DNA from: Streptomyces sp. NBC_01255
GTDB taxonomy: Bacteria; Actinomycetota; Actinomycetes; Streptomycetales; Streptomycetaceae
DNA: 64,000 nucleotides
Direction of reading: 5' to 3'
NCBI RefSeq assembly: GCF_036226445.1
Contig: NZ_CP108474.1
Coordinates: 3,906,001-3,970,000 of the forward strand
In this document: positions 1-7,886 of the stretch, piece after piece
Layout: the number at the start of each line of letters is the position of its first letter
How positions within the stretch are numbered: position 1 is the first letter of the stretch
Notes under the pieces: model-generated
What the model saw: the letters and a program-made list of their open reading frames with translations, nothing else
Databases searched by the model: none
Told to the model about the DNA's origin: nothing
Position numbers and translations under genes: made by a program

Positions 1-1033
1 GCCAGTACTTGCTCCACTTCAGGACCTGGTCGGCGAGCCACGCCTGGCCGATGGCCTCGATCAGGTCGTCGGTGGCCTCACGGGCCGCCAGCGAGGCGTC
101 GGCCTCCGCGCGCATGATGGTGGCGCGCTGGGGGGCCTGGCCCGCGTACTCGAGCTCCCACTCGACCATCGCGGTCATGAGGGGCTCGTTGAGCTTGCGG
201 GACGGGTCCCACGGGTTCTGGTAGTCGCAGCCGGCCCAGGCCTGCTTGAGATCCTCGACCTCGACGCGGTACTCGGGCGTGCCCTTGACGGGCGCCACGG
301 CCGGGAAGCCGCCGCGCTTCAGGTAGGCCGCGATGTCGCTGGAGGTGTTGGCGGAGTTGCCGACGTTGCTGAACCTGAGCATGGAGTCCGCTGCCCAGTC
401 GTGCAGCTGGTCCTTGCCGTTGTTCTCCGCGGCGACGGCCTTCGCGCGTTCCATCGCCTCGGCGCTGGGCCGGCTGATGTCGGCCTCGCCGATGCGCCAG
501 GCGAGTTCCTTCTGCGTGACGACGGTGAAGTGCCGGAGGTCCTCGCCGAACTTCGGCGCGTGCCAGGTCAGTCCGGCGTCGGAGGCCACGGAGCTGGCGT
601 ACGGGTGGTTCGCGGCGGTCAGGGCGTCCTGGCGGGCCCAGGACATGTCGGAGTAGACGCCGGCGGCCTCCTGGTCGGCCTTGGACGCCAGGTTCAGCGG
701 GCTGGGGTTCCACCATTCGGGAGCCCGGACGATCCCGCCGAGCTGTTCCTCCGCGCCGGTCAGGCCCTCGATGGCCTTGACCTTCACCTGCGGGCCGCCG
801 ACGTGCAGCGCCACCGCGGCGATGCAGCGGTCGAGGCGCCGGTCACTGCCGATGCTGTTGCGGTAGAGGCCGTCGTCCACCTCGGGCGTCGGCACCTCGG
901 CGGCGACCGGGGACGCCGAGATCATTCCCACGAGGACGGCGGACACCGTCATCAGGGCTGTCGAACTGGTGGCCCTGGTCAGGGCCGACCGTAGGCGACG
1001 CCGGCGTCTGCCGGCGTCTCTGAGCAATGACAT
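1..1033 (-). CDS. Secreted protein of unknown family, C-terminus outside window
   Basis: The frame is open from an ATG at 1033 to the window edge, about 344 codons with no stop, so the gene is truncated here. The N-terminus is a long signal peptide: an Arg-rich n-region (GRRRRRLRSALTR), a hydrophobic core (TVSAVLVGMISASPVAA) and an Ala-x-Ala-like cleavage site near residue 45. The mature part is rich in Ala, Asp, Glu and Trp, looks mainly helical and has few Cys. No family was recognised. It is divergent from the MFS exporter, with 355 bp between them. Export is supported by sequence; function is unknown. Confidence 0.75.
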   Translation of the reverse strand, partial: MSLLRDAGRRRRRLRSALTRATSSTALMTVSAVLVGMISASPVAAEVPTPEVDDGLYRNSIGSDRRLDRCIAAVALHVGGPQVKVKAIEGLTGAEEQLGGIVRAPEWWNPSPLNLASKADQEAAGVYSDMSWARQDALTAANHPYASSVASDAGLTWHAPKFGEDLRHFTVVTQKELAWRIGEADISRPSAEAMERAKAVAAENNGKDQLHDWAADSMLRFSNVGNSANTSSDIAAYLKRGGFPAVAPVKGTPEYRVEVEDLKQAWAGCDYQNPWDPSRKLNEPLMTAMVEWELEYAGQAPQRATIMRAEADASLAAREATDDLIEAIGQAWLADQVLKWSKYW

Positions 1034-1388
1034 GTCCCGCCTTGCAATCTCGCGATCGTCCGGCAGCACCTCAAATTGAACATGGGCATGACAGAGCAGC
1101 GGTCAGCCTCCCCGGGGCACACTCCCCCGAAAACGGCCGCCGGCACGCTCGCCCCCCACGAACCGGCGCTACCGCTTGCTCCGCGACGATGTCACGCGCA
1201 GCACCTCCAAGAGAAGATCAAATAATCTTCACCAAAGCCTCACAGGAGCGGGAAAGAGGCCAAAGCGACGCCTAGTTGATCATGTTGTTACCGGCCGTAA
1301 GGGAGTGGGGCGAGAGGAACGCGTCTCGCATCGCAAGACATTCCCCGCACACGGAATGTCAGGCACAAAATCCAGGTTTACGCATGTC
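1034..1388. other. Divergent intergenic region without a gene
   Basis: These 355 bases separate the secreted protein (minus strand) from the MFS exporter (plus strand). Short frames exist but none has a credible start or coding bias. The part from about 1200 to 1270 is relatively A-rich and probably carries promoters. The only clear structure is the inverted repeat at 1337-1360, given separately. Confidence 0.6.
1337..1360. promoter_or_regulatory. Inverted repeat in the leader of the MFS exporter
   Basis: GACATTCC (1337-1344) and GGAATGTC (1353-1360) are perfect 8-bp arms around an 8-base spacer. The repeat ends 28 bases before the exporter ATG. It is either an operator for a dimeric repressor or an RNA hairpin near the ribosome binding site. 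Chloramphenicol exporters of other actinobacteria can be controlled by leader attenuation, but no convincing leader peptide was seen here. Confidence 0.5.
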
Positions 1389-2702
1389 ATGCCCTCCCTC
1401 TCCGCCGAAGACGCCACCGCCACCCCCGGCCCCACCCCCGGCCCCACCTCCGGCCCCGCCCCCAGCCGGATGCCCCTGGCCGTCTACATCCTCGGCCTCT
1501 CCGTCTTCGCGCTCGGCACGAGCGAGTTCATGCTCTCGGGACTCCTCCCGGCCATCGCGGAGGACATGAACGTCTCCATCCCCCGCGCCGGACTCCTCAT
1601 CTCCGCCTTCGCGATCGGCATGGTCGTCGGCGCGCCGCTGCTCGCCGTCGCCACCCTCCGGCTCCCCCGCAAGACGACCCTCGTCACCCTCATCACCGTC
1701 TTCGGCCTCGGCCAGATAGCGGGCGCCCTCGCCCCGAACTACGCCGTCCTCTTCGCCTCGCGCATCGTGAGCGCGCTCGCCTGCGCCGGGTTCTGGGCGG
1801 TCGGCGCGGCCGTCGCCATCGCCATGGTCCCGGTGGGCTCGCGCGCCCGCGCCATGGCGGTCATGATCGGCGGCCTGTCCATCGCCAACGTCCTGGGCGT
1901 CCCCGCCGGCGCCTTCCTCGGCGAGCACCTCGGCTGGCGTTCCGCGTTCTGGGCGGTCGCCGCCGCCTCCGCGATCGCCCTCGTCGGCGTCCTCACCCGC
2001 ATCCCCCACATCCCGCTCCCCGAGACGAAGCCGCGCCTCAAGCGCGAACTCGCCATCTACGGCGACCGTCAGGTCCTGCTCCAGATCGCGATCGTCGCGC
2101 TCGCCGCCGGCGGCGTCTTCTGCGCCTTCTCCTACCTGTCCCCGCTCCTCACGGACGTCTCCGGCGTCGACGAGAGCTGGGTCTCCGGCGTCCTCGCGCT
2201 CTTCGGGATCGGCGCCGTCATCGGTACGGCGATCGGCGGCCGGGTGGCCGACGCCCACCTCTTCGGCGTCCTGCTCACCGGCATCACCGCCTCGACCGTC
2301 TTCCTGATCGCGCTGGCGTTCCTCGCGTCGAGCCCGGTCGCCACGATCGTCCTGACGTTCCTCCTCGGCGTCTCCGCCTTCTACACGGCCCCGGCCCTCA
2401 ACGCCCGCATGTTCAACGTCGCCGGCGCCGCCCCCACCCTCGCCGGCGCCACGACCACCGCGGCGTTCAACCTCGGCAACACCGGCGGCCCCTGGCTCGG
2501 CGGCACCGTCATCGACGCCGACCTCGGCTTCGCCTCCCCGGCCTGGGCGGGCGCGGCGATGACGGCAGCGGCCCTCGGCGCGACGGCCCTGGCGCTGCGC
2601 CTCGGCGGGCGCGCCTCCGGCAGCCACGTCGTGACCAAGAGCCCGACAAAGCAGCCCGACGACGCCGGCACGCCCGTACCGCTGAAGAACACCGCCCGCT
2701 GA
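1389..2702 (+). CDS. Cmx/CmrA-like chloramphenicol efflux MFS transporter
   Basis: This 437-residue inner-membrane protein has about 12 hydrophobic helices and a short Pro/Thr-rich cytoplasmic lead-in. The segment LGTSEFMLSGLLPAIAEDM and the following RAGLLISAFAIGMVVGAPL are typical of the drug:H+ antiporter group that includes Cmx, CmrA and CmlR. The ATG at 1389 has a weak AGG 12 bases upstream. The in-frame ATG at residue 28, just before helix 1, is an alternative. It probably exports chloramphenicol-like drugs; other substrates are possible. A leader hairpin suggests inducible expression. Confidence 0.75.
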   Translation: MPSLSAEDATATPGPTPGPTSGPAPSRMPLAVYILGLSVFALGTSEFMLSGLLPAIAEDMNVSIPRAGLLISAFAIGMVVGAPLLAVATLRLPRKTTLVTLITVFGLGQIAGALAPNYAVLFASRIVSALACAGFWAVGAAVAIAMVPVGSRARAMAVMIGGLSIANVLGVPAGAFLGEHLGWRSAFWAVAAASAIALVGVLTRIPHIPLPETKPRLKRELAIYGDRQVLLQIAIVALAAGGVFCAFSYLSPLLTDVSGVDESWVSGVLALFGIGAVIGTAIGGRVADAHLFGVLLTGITASTVFLIALAFLASSPVATIVLTFLLGVSAFYTAPALNARMFNVAGAAPTLAGATTTAAFNLGNTGGPWLGGTVIDADLGFASPAWAGAAMTAAALGATALALRLGGRASGSHVVTKSPTKQPDDAGTPVPLKNTAR

Positions 2703-2807
2703 TGGTGTTTGCCTGTGTCCGCGTACTGGTCAGCAAGATCATGTCGGGATGACGGTGGTCTAGGGTGCCCGGCGGCCTGAAAGCGTGAGCAGCGGGGAGT
2801 GACGGCG

Positions 2808-3611
2808 GTGACGTGGAACAACCCGGCGGGAGGGGATCGGCGCCCGGCGTGGGATCCGGACGCGACGGAAGTACTCCCGCCGCCGACGGCTACGGGACGG
2901 TGGAGAGCCCCGGGCCCGGACTCGGACATCACCTCGACCCGGCCCTTGCCCGGGATCGACGGGGACGCGTACGCACCGCGCGCGAACACCGTCCCGCCTG
3001 AGGGGCACACCCGCCGCGCGTCGAAGACCGCGAAGGTCGTGTGGGCAGCCGCCGCTCTGGCGGCCTGCACGACGGGCGGGATCGCGATCGGCACGATGAC
3101 CGCGGACCCGGCGCAACCCGCCGCGAGCGAACTGCCGACAGGTCCAGCCGCGCCCGCCTCGCACTCTCCGGCCGCGACCGCCCCGGAGCCGTCGAACGGC
3201 CCGGCCGCGTACCGGGTGACCCTGGAGACGGCGGACGCCGATGGGGCGGGCACGGACAGCGACGTCCAGGGGCGCCTGACCGACGAGGCCGGGCGCACGT
3301 CGGCCTGGACGGTCCTGGACACCGACGGGCAGAACGACTTCGAAGCCGACACCCGGACCACCTACGTGATCGACGTGCCGGCCGCCTTCGGCCGCCCGGC
3401 CTCCCTCCAGTTGTGGAAGGGCGGGAAGGACGCCTGGGCCGTCGAGTCCGGCGCCCGGATCACCGGCCCCGACGGCTACAGCGCGCTCTGGCACCCCGCC
3501 GGCACCTCGCCCCATCTGTGGATCACCGGCGGCGACGCGGCCCCCGACGACGGCTCACCGGTGTTCACCGCGTACAGCCCGGACGGGACGCTCGCCGGAG
3601 AGCGCACCTGA
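2808..3611 (+). CDS. Membrane-anchored PLAT/LH2-domain protein
   Basis: The protein has 267 residues. It starts with a Pro-rich cytoplasmic segment of about 65 residues, then one membrane helix (about 72-97, AAALAACTTGGIAIGTM), a Pro/Ala/Ser linker, and an exported beta domain from about residue 135. YRVTLETADADGAGTDSDV and the later FEADTRTTYVIDVP follow the PLAT/LH2 pattern, a fold that binds lipids or proteins. GTG 2808 is preferred because GGGGAG lies 8 bases upstream; the in-frame GTG at 2799 would overlap that site. No enzymatic residues are evident, and the ligand is unknown. Confidence 0.6.
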   Translation: MTWNNPAGGDRRPAWDPDATEVLPPPTATGRWRAPGPDSDITSTRPLPGIDGDAYAPRANTVPPEGHTRRASKTAKVVWAAAALAACTTGGIAIGTMTADPAQPAASELPTGPAAPASHSPAATAPEPSNGPAAYRVTLETADADGAGTDSDVQGRLTDEAGRTSAWTVLDTDGQNDFEADTRTTYVIDVPAAFGRPASLQLWKGGKDAWAVESGARITGPDGYSALWHPAGTSPHLWITGGDAAPDDGSPVFTAYSPDGTLAGERT

Positions 3612-3713
3612 CGGCTCCGCCACCCGCCCCACAAATCCCCGTCTCGCGTGGCGACTTCGGGCACGGACCGGGGAACACGCCGACCAGGGACGGTGCGCGA
3701 TCCCCCGGCGCCC

Positions 3714-4460
3714 CTACGCGGACATCGCGTCCTGCACGAGCCGTTTCATGAGCGGGGACGGCTCGACCGCCAACTCGCTGCGCAGCAGCCGCCGGTACTC
3801 CTGGTAACGCTTCACCGCGCAGGCCCTGTTGCCCTCGGCCAGGAGGATCTCGATGAGGATGCGCTGCGCCGTCTCCCGTATCGGATCGATCTGGGCGGCG
3901 GTCAGCGCGGTCTGGAGGGCCGCGAGGTACTCCCCTTCCCGCTGGAGCCGCTGGGCCAGGCCCTCCAGCGCGTGCAGGCGCACCTGGTCCCAGCGCTCAC
4001 GCTCCGGTACGAGCCACTCGTCCGGCCAGCGGGGCAGCAGTTCCTCCCCGAGTCTGGCCGTGAGGCCCTCGGGGTCGGCGGGCGGCGGGCCGTCGCCGAC
4101 CGCGTCCTGCGCCAGGCACCGCACCTGGTGCAGGTCCACGTCGACCAGGGGCGCGAGCCGCAGGCGGCGGTCCACGCACTCCACCGTCGTCAGGGGCCCC
4201 GCGCGCCGCCCGTGACACAGCGCGGTCCGGAGGTTCGCCGAAGCCCGGCTCGGGCTGCAGTCGGGCCACAGCCGCTCGGCTGCCGCACCCCGGTACACGC
4301 CGGCCGTATGCACGGCGAGAAGCGCCAACAGGCGCTGAGCTCCCGAAGGGAGGGGAATACGGCATCCGGCGTACGAGAGCTCGAAAGCACCGAGCAGTTC
4401 GAGGTATACGCCGTTCGATGACACATCCCTCACTGTGCAACCGGCCGGTGCATCACGCAT
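3714..4460 (-). CDS. Small SARP-family transcriptional activator
   Basis: This 248-residue protein has the two-domain layout of a minimal Streptomyces antibiotic regulatory protein. A winged helix occupies about 18-95 (YLELLGAFELSYAG, then PLPSGAQRLLALLAV), and a helical BTAD domain about 100-245 (DVDLHQVRCLAQ; RILIEILLAEGNRACAVKRY). There is no NB-ARC or TPR extension. It diverges from the PatA/PatG-like protease gene, and heptad repeats at 11-bp spacing in the shared region face that gene. The inference is that it activates the peptide cluster. The start is uncertain: GTG codons 9 and 12 codons further in are alternatives. Confidence 0.85.
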   Translation of the reverse strand: MRDAPAGCTVRDVSSNGVYLELLGAFELSYAGCRIPLPSGAQRLLALLAVHTAGVYRGAAAERLWPDCSPSRASANLRTALCHGRRAGPLTTVECVDRRLRLAPLVDVDLHQVRCLAQDAVGDGPPPADPEGLTARLGEELLPRWPDEWLVPERERWDQVRLHALEGLAQRLQREGEYLAALQTALTAAQIDPIRETAQRILIEILLAEGNRACAVKRYQEYRRLLRSELAVEPSPLMKRLVQDAMSA

Positions 4461-4596
4461 CCGCGCATCCCGCCGTCATCCCCCCTGACTTCGCCCCTGT
4501 TTTCGGCCCCGGCCGCGCTTTCCCGACACGATCCGCGAGCCGCGGGTCCTGCGGATCCACCGGCCTGACCGGTGGGCAGACGTCTCAGGGCACGCC

Positions 4597-4625
4597 CCGG
4601 AAATGGTCCGGAAACGCTCCGGGGA
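4597..4625 (+). promoter_or_regulatory. Putative SARP-binding heptad repeats upstream of the PatA/PatG-like gene
   Basis: CCGGAAA (4597-4603), CCGGAAA (4608-4614) and CCGGGGA (4619-4625) form three direct repeats at exactly 11-bp spacing. Known SARPs bind heptameric direct repeats at one-turn spacing, just upstream of a -10 box. The array lies 110 bp before the protease ATG and beside a divergent SARP gene. I could not pick out a clear -10 hexamer downstream. Confidence 0.65.
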
Positions 4626-4735
4626 CGCCGCTTGCACATTCCGGGTGACGGAGCGCCGACGAGGCCCCCGGAGAGTCGGAGCAAGACGTTCTTCCGCAGC
4701 CGCCGGTGCCCACGGGCACGGAAAGCAGGTCGGGA

Positions 4736-7108
4736 ATGAAGGCTCGGGCGATTCTCGGGGACCTCGGCGCACGGCACGACCAGCCGTTCGGGGATCCACG
4801 CGTCTGCGTGGCCCTGCTCGACGGGCCGGTCGACCTGTCCCACCCCTGCTTCGCGGGCGCCGAACTCACCCGACTGCCGACGCTGGTACAGGAACCCGCG
4901 GGGCAGGGGCCGATGTCCCGGCACGGCACGCACGTCGCCAGCCTGGTCTTCGGCACCCCCGGCACATCCGTCACGGGGCTCGCCCCGCGCTGCCGCGGAC
5001 TGATCCTGCCGGTCTTCCGCGACGGCGGCGACGGCCGGGTGCCCCAGCTCGACCTGGCCCGCGCCATCGAACAGGCCGTCGAGGCGGGAGCGCACGTCAT
5101 CAACATCAGCGGCGGCGAACAGGCCGCGGACGGGTCTGCGGACCCCATCCTCGACCGCGCCCTGCGGCTGTGCGAGGACCGCGGTGTCCTCGTCGTGTCC
5201 GCCGCCGGGAACGACGGGGCCGACACCGTCCAGGTACCGGCCGCCGTCCCCTCCGTCCTGGCCGTCGGCGCCGCCGCGGCCGACGGCCGGCCGCTCGACA
5301 TCAGCAACTGGGGTGCGGCCTACCGCGCCCACGGGATCCTCGCCCCGGGGCAGGACATCGAGGGCGCCGCTCCCGGCGGCGGCCTCGCCCACCTGACGGG
5401 AAGCAGCTTCGCCACCCCCCTCGTGGCCGGCACGGCCGCCCTGCTCGTCGCCGCCCAGCTGGCCGGCGGCGGGGCGGCGGACCCGAGGGCCGCCGGGCAG
5501 GCGCTGCTCTCGACGGCCACCGCCCCCGACTGCGCCGACCCGGACGCCCCGGTCTGCCGCCGCGGGCTCGGCGGGAGCCTGGACGCCGTCCGGGCGCACG
5601 CCCTCATCACCACCAGGAAAGAGGAGACAGCCGTGACCACTCCCGCAGCCGCCCCCACGCCGTCCGAGGCCCCGGCGCCGAACGTCGCCCCGGCCGCGTA
5701 CGAGACCCCCGCGTCGTACGGGACACCCGCCGCGCCCGTACCGGCGGCCCCACCCGTACCGGCGGGCATCACCGCCGACGGCGAGGCCCTTCCCCCGCCT
5801 CCGGTCCCGCCCGCGCCTCCGGCACTGGCACCGGCCCAGGTCCAGACGCCGGCATCGGCACCGGCACCGGCACCGGCTCCTGCCGCCCAGGCCCCGGCCC
5901 CTGTTCAGGCCGCCCCGGCCCAACCGATACCGTCTGCGCCCCCAGTTCACGCCCCCCACACCACGACAAGCGCCGGGGTACGCCCTGCCTGTGGCTGCGG
6001 CGGCGACCCGGCCACGTGCAACTGCGGAGGCGGAGGCGGTGCGTTCCCCCGTCCGTTGATCTACGTCATCGGCACCATCGGCTTCGACTACCCGACCGAG
6101 GCGCGCCGGGACAGCTTCCGGCAGCAGATGCCGTACGTCGACGCGACGATCGACGGCAAGGTGGTCGAGCAGAGTCCGGACCCGTACAGTCCCCGCCAGC
6201 TCCGCGACTACCTCGCGACCTCCCCCTGGGTCTCCGACAAGGTGACCTGGACTCTCACCATGGACGGCGCCACGGTGTACGCGCTGGAGGCCGAGCCTTC
6301 CGCCGGCATGGACTGGAGCGAGCCACTGGTCCCTCCGGTGGAAGCCCAGCGCGCCCGCAAGGCGCCGGACCGGATCGCCACCGAGCAGGGCAAGACCGAC
6401 ACCGACCTGTTCCGCCTCTTCGCCAATCCGCCGGTCTCGACGGTCTACCGGGTGTTCCGCGACGCCGTCGCGGGCCAGGCACTCAACCCGGACGACCCCG
6501 CCGAACGCGACGGATACATCTCCCGTGTCTCCGTACCCGGTGTCCTCACCAACCGCACCACTCGCCTCTACTCCGGTCAGATCGTGCCCGTGGTCGAGGT
6601 GAAGAGCCGCGGTCTGTACACGTGGAACGAGGCAGCGCTCGTCGACCTCGTCTTCGACCAGGTCAAGAAGGACACCGACGCCCCGCCGGTGGCCGACAAG
6701 AAGCAGGCCAAGGTCCAGCTCCGCGACGAGGAGGACCTGAAGCTGACGATCCGGGCCCTCCTCGACAAGATCTACTACCAGTTCCGCAACCTCGGCCAGA
6801 CCTCCGCCGACCGCGCGCTCAACTTCATGGGCACCAACGCCTTCCTGTTCGGCGACAAGATCGCGGAAGGCCTGCTGTCCGCGAGCAAGGTGCCGGGTTC
6901 CACCAAGAACCTCTACGCGCTCGACACCATCACCGTCGCCAAGAGCCCGTACTGCAGGGTCGGTTCGGACTGCCAGGACGTGACCGTGACCTTCTACGAC
7001 CCCGAGGACGAACGCAGGTCCCGGCTCTCGTACCTGTTCACCATCGACGTGAGCGACGAGCTGCCGGTCACCCTCGCCCCGGTCCACACGTTCCTCGGCT
7101 CCTTCTGA
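4736..7108 (+). CDS. PatA/PatG-type subtilisin-like peptide maturation protease
   Basis: The protein has 790 residues. Residues 20-285 are an S8 subtilase with the full triad: Asp29 (VALLDGPVDLSH), His63 (RHGTHVASL) and Ser224 (TGSSFATPLVAGTAA), plus the oxyanion Asn in SAAGNDG. Residues 300-420 are a Pro/Ala linker ending in a Cys-rich knot (CGCGGDPATCNCGG). From RPLIYVIGTIGFDYPTEAR to the end it matches the C-terminal domain of cyanobactin proteases PatA and PatG. There is no signal peptide. ATG 4736 has CAGG 6 bases upstream. In cyanobactin systems such proteases cut or macrocyclise precursor peptides; the candidates lie directly downstream. An internal start at 5633 may yield the C-terminal part alone. 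Confidence 0.85.
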   Translation: MKARAILGDLGARHDQPFGDPRVCVALLDGPVDLSHPCFAGAELTRLPTLVQEPAGQGPMSRHGTHVASLVFGTPGTSVTGLAPRCRGLILPVFRDGGDGRVPQLDLARAIEQAVEAGAHVINISGGEQAADGSADPILDRALRLCEDRGVLVVSAAGNDGADTVQVPAAVPSVLAVGAAAADGRPLDISNWGAAYRAHGILAPGQDIEGAAPGGGLAHLTGSSFATPLVAGTAALLVAAQLAGGGAADPRAAGQALLSTATAPDCADPDAPVCRRGLGGSLDAVRAHALITTRKEETAVTTPAAAPTPSEAPAPNVAPAAYETPASYGTPAAPVPAAPPVPAGITADGEALPPPPVPPAPPALAPAQVQTPASAPAPAPAPAAQAPAPVQAAPAQPIPSAPPVHAPHTTTSAGVRPACGCGGDPATCNCGGGGGAFPRPLIYVIGTIGFDYPTEARRDSFRQQMPYVDATIDGKVVEQSPDPYSPRQLRDYLATSPWVSDKVTWTLTMDGATVYALEAEPSAGMDWSEPLVPPVEAQRARKAPDRIATEQGKTDTDLFRLFANPPVSTVYRVFRDAVAGQALNPDDPAERDGYISRVSVPGVLTNRTTRLYSGQIVPVVEVKSRGLYTWNEAALVDLVFDQVKKDTDAPPVADKKQAKVQLRDEEDLKLTIRALLDKIYYQFRNLGQTSADRALNFMGTNAFLFGDKIAEGLLSASKVPGSTKNLYALDTITVAKSPYCRVGSDCQDVTVTFYDPEDERRSRLSYLFTIDVSDELPVTLAPVHTFLGSF
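5621..5635 (+). promoter_or_regulatory. Internal ribosome binding site and in-frame GTG inside the protease gene
   Basis: GAGGAG (5621-5626) lies 6 bases before a GTG (5633-5635) that is in frame with the protease, at residue 300. The surrounding bases (AGGAAAGAGGAG) resemble the sites in front of the downstream peptides (for example AGGAAAGGAG at 7351). It falls exactly at the junction between the subtilase domain and the linker. Confidence 0.5.
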
Positions 7109-7155
7109 GACTCCCGTCCTGAGACTCCCGTCGACCACCGAGAGGAGACACCGCG

Positions 7156-7338
7156 ATGGACACCCGACGCAACCGCCCGGGAGCCATGCCGCTCCAGGCC
7201 CGTCCCGTCCAGCGTGACGGCCCCGAGGCCGGAGCCCGTGACGCCCGTACCGGCGTCGCGGCCGCCAAGTCCTCCTGCGCCACCATGACCGGCCCGGCCA
7301 GGCAGATGTGCTACGCCCAGTACGGCGTGGCCGGCTGA
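7156..7338 (+). CDS. Candidate precursor peptide 1 (two-Cys core)
   Basis: This 60-residue peptide has AGAGGAG-type ribosome binding 10 bases before the ATG. It shares a block with the next two peptides: PVQR, then PEAG, then AAA at residues 35-37. After AAA comes a 23-residue tail with two Cys (SSCATMTGPARQMCYAQYG) ending VAG. The layout suggests leader plus core with cleavage near AAA, and the neighbouring PatA/PatG-type protease is the obvious candidate to do it. No modifying enzyme for the Cys residues is encoded nearby. The role as a precursor is inferred. Confidence 0.6.
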   Translation: MDTRRNRPGAMPLQARPVQRDGPEAGARDARTGVAAAKSSCATMTGPARQMCYAQYGVAG

Positions 7339-7354
7339 CCGGAGCCTTCGAGGA

Positions 7355-7773
7355 AAGGAGAGCACCATGTTCGACGAGACCCACACCACCCCCGAGGCCG
7401 GCGGCGAGACGCCGCGCCGGTCCACCGCCGGGCAGCTCCGGCTCCAGCTGCCCCAGCAGTCCGCACCCGTCCAGCGCGGCAAGCACCCCGAGGGTGGCGA
7501 CACCTCCGGCGGCGCGGCGGCCAACGGCCTGCTGGGCAGCCTGCTCGGCGACATCATCCCGTTCTGACGGGCTCACGCCCCGCAGCGGGAGACGAAAAGG
7601 AAGGAGAGCACCATGTTCGACGAGACCCACACCACCCCCGAGGCCGGCGGCGAGACGCCGCGCCGGTCCACCGCCGGACAGCTCCGGCTCCAGCTCCCCC
7701 AGCAGTCCGCACCCGTCCAGCGCGGCAAGCACCCCGAGGGTGGCGACACCTCCGGCGGCGCGGCGGCCAACGG
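7355..7773 (+). repeat. 173-bp tandem duplication carrying the leader of twin peptides
   Basis: Positions 7355-7527 and 7601-7773 are identical except for two silent changes. Each copy contains the AAGGAGAGCACC ribosome binding site and 53 codons. Similarity drops sharply immediately after, at the last 13 codons of each peptide gene. The repeat period is 246 bp. Confidence 0.9.
7367..7567 (+). CDS. Candidate precursor peptide 2 (hydrophobic core)
   Basis: This 66-residue peptide starts with a strong AAAGGAG site. Residues 1-53 are identical to peptide 3: an acidic start, then QLRLQLPQQSAPVQRG, PEGG and GGAAAN. The final 13 residues, GLLGSLLGDIIPF, are amphipathic and contain no Cys. A conserved leader with a variable C-terminal core is the hallmark of ribosomal peptide precursors. 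The penultimate Pro recalls the Pro preference at cyanobactin macrocyclisation sites, but no AYDG-type follower is present. A linear amphipathic peptide is equally possible. Confidence 0.65.
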   Translation: MFDETHTTPEAGGETPRRSTAGQLRLQLPQQSAPVQRGKHPEGGDTSGGAAANGLLGSLLGDIIPF

Positions 7774-7813
7774 GTTCCTGGGCGGCCTCCTCAGCGAGAT
7801 CCTGCCGATCTGA
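7613..7813 (+). CDS. Candidate precursor peptide 3 (hydrophobic core, twin of peptide 2)
   Basis: This 66-residue peptide duplicates peptide 2 with an identical 53-residue leader and the same AAGGAG site. The core is GFLGGLLSEILPI, which keeps the amphipathic pattern, one acidic residue and the penultimate Pro of its twin. Only hydrophobic or small residues are exchanged. The pair could act together like two-peptide bacteriocins or simply be two substrates of one protease. Both readings are inference. Confidence 0.65.
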   Translation: MFDETHTTPEAGGETPRRSTAGQLRLQLPQQSAPVQRGKHPEGGDTSGGAAANGFLGGLLSEILPI

Positions 7814-7886
7814 GACCTGAGCCACCCGGCGGGACCGGTGCCGGGGCAGGCACCCGGCACGGTCCCGCCCGATCCGAGGAAGCACC

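Noticed and set aside
1276..1569. A 97-codon frame overlapping the exporter start as a leader peptide
   Set aside because: It continues deep into the exporter gene in another frame as Pro/Ala/Ser-rich sequence, and has no good ribosome binding site.
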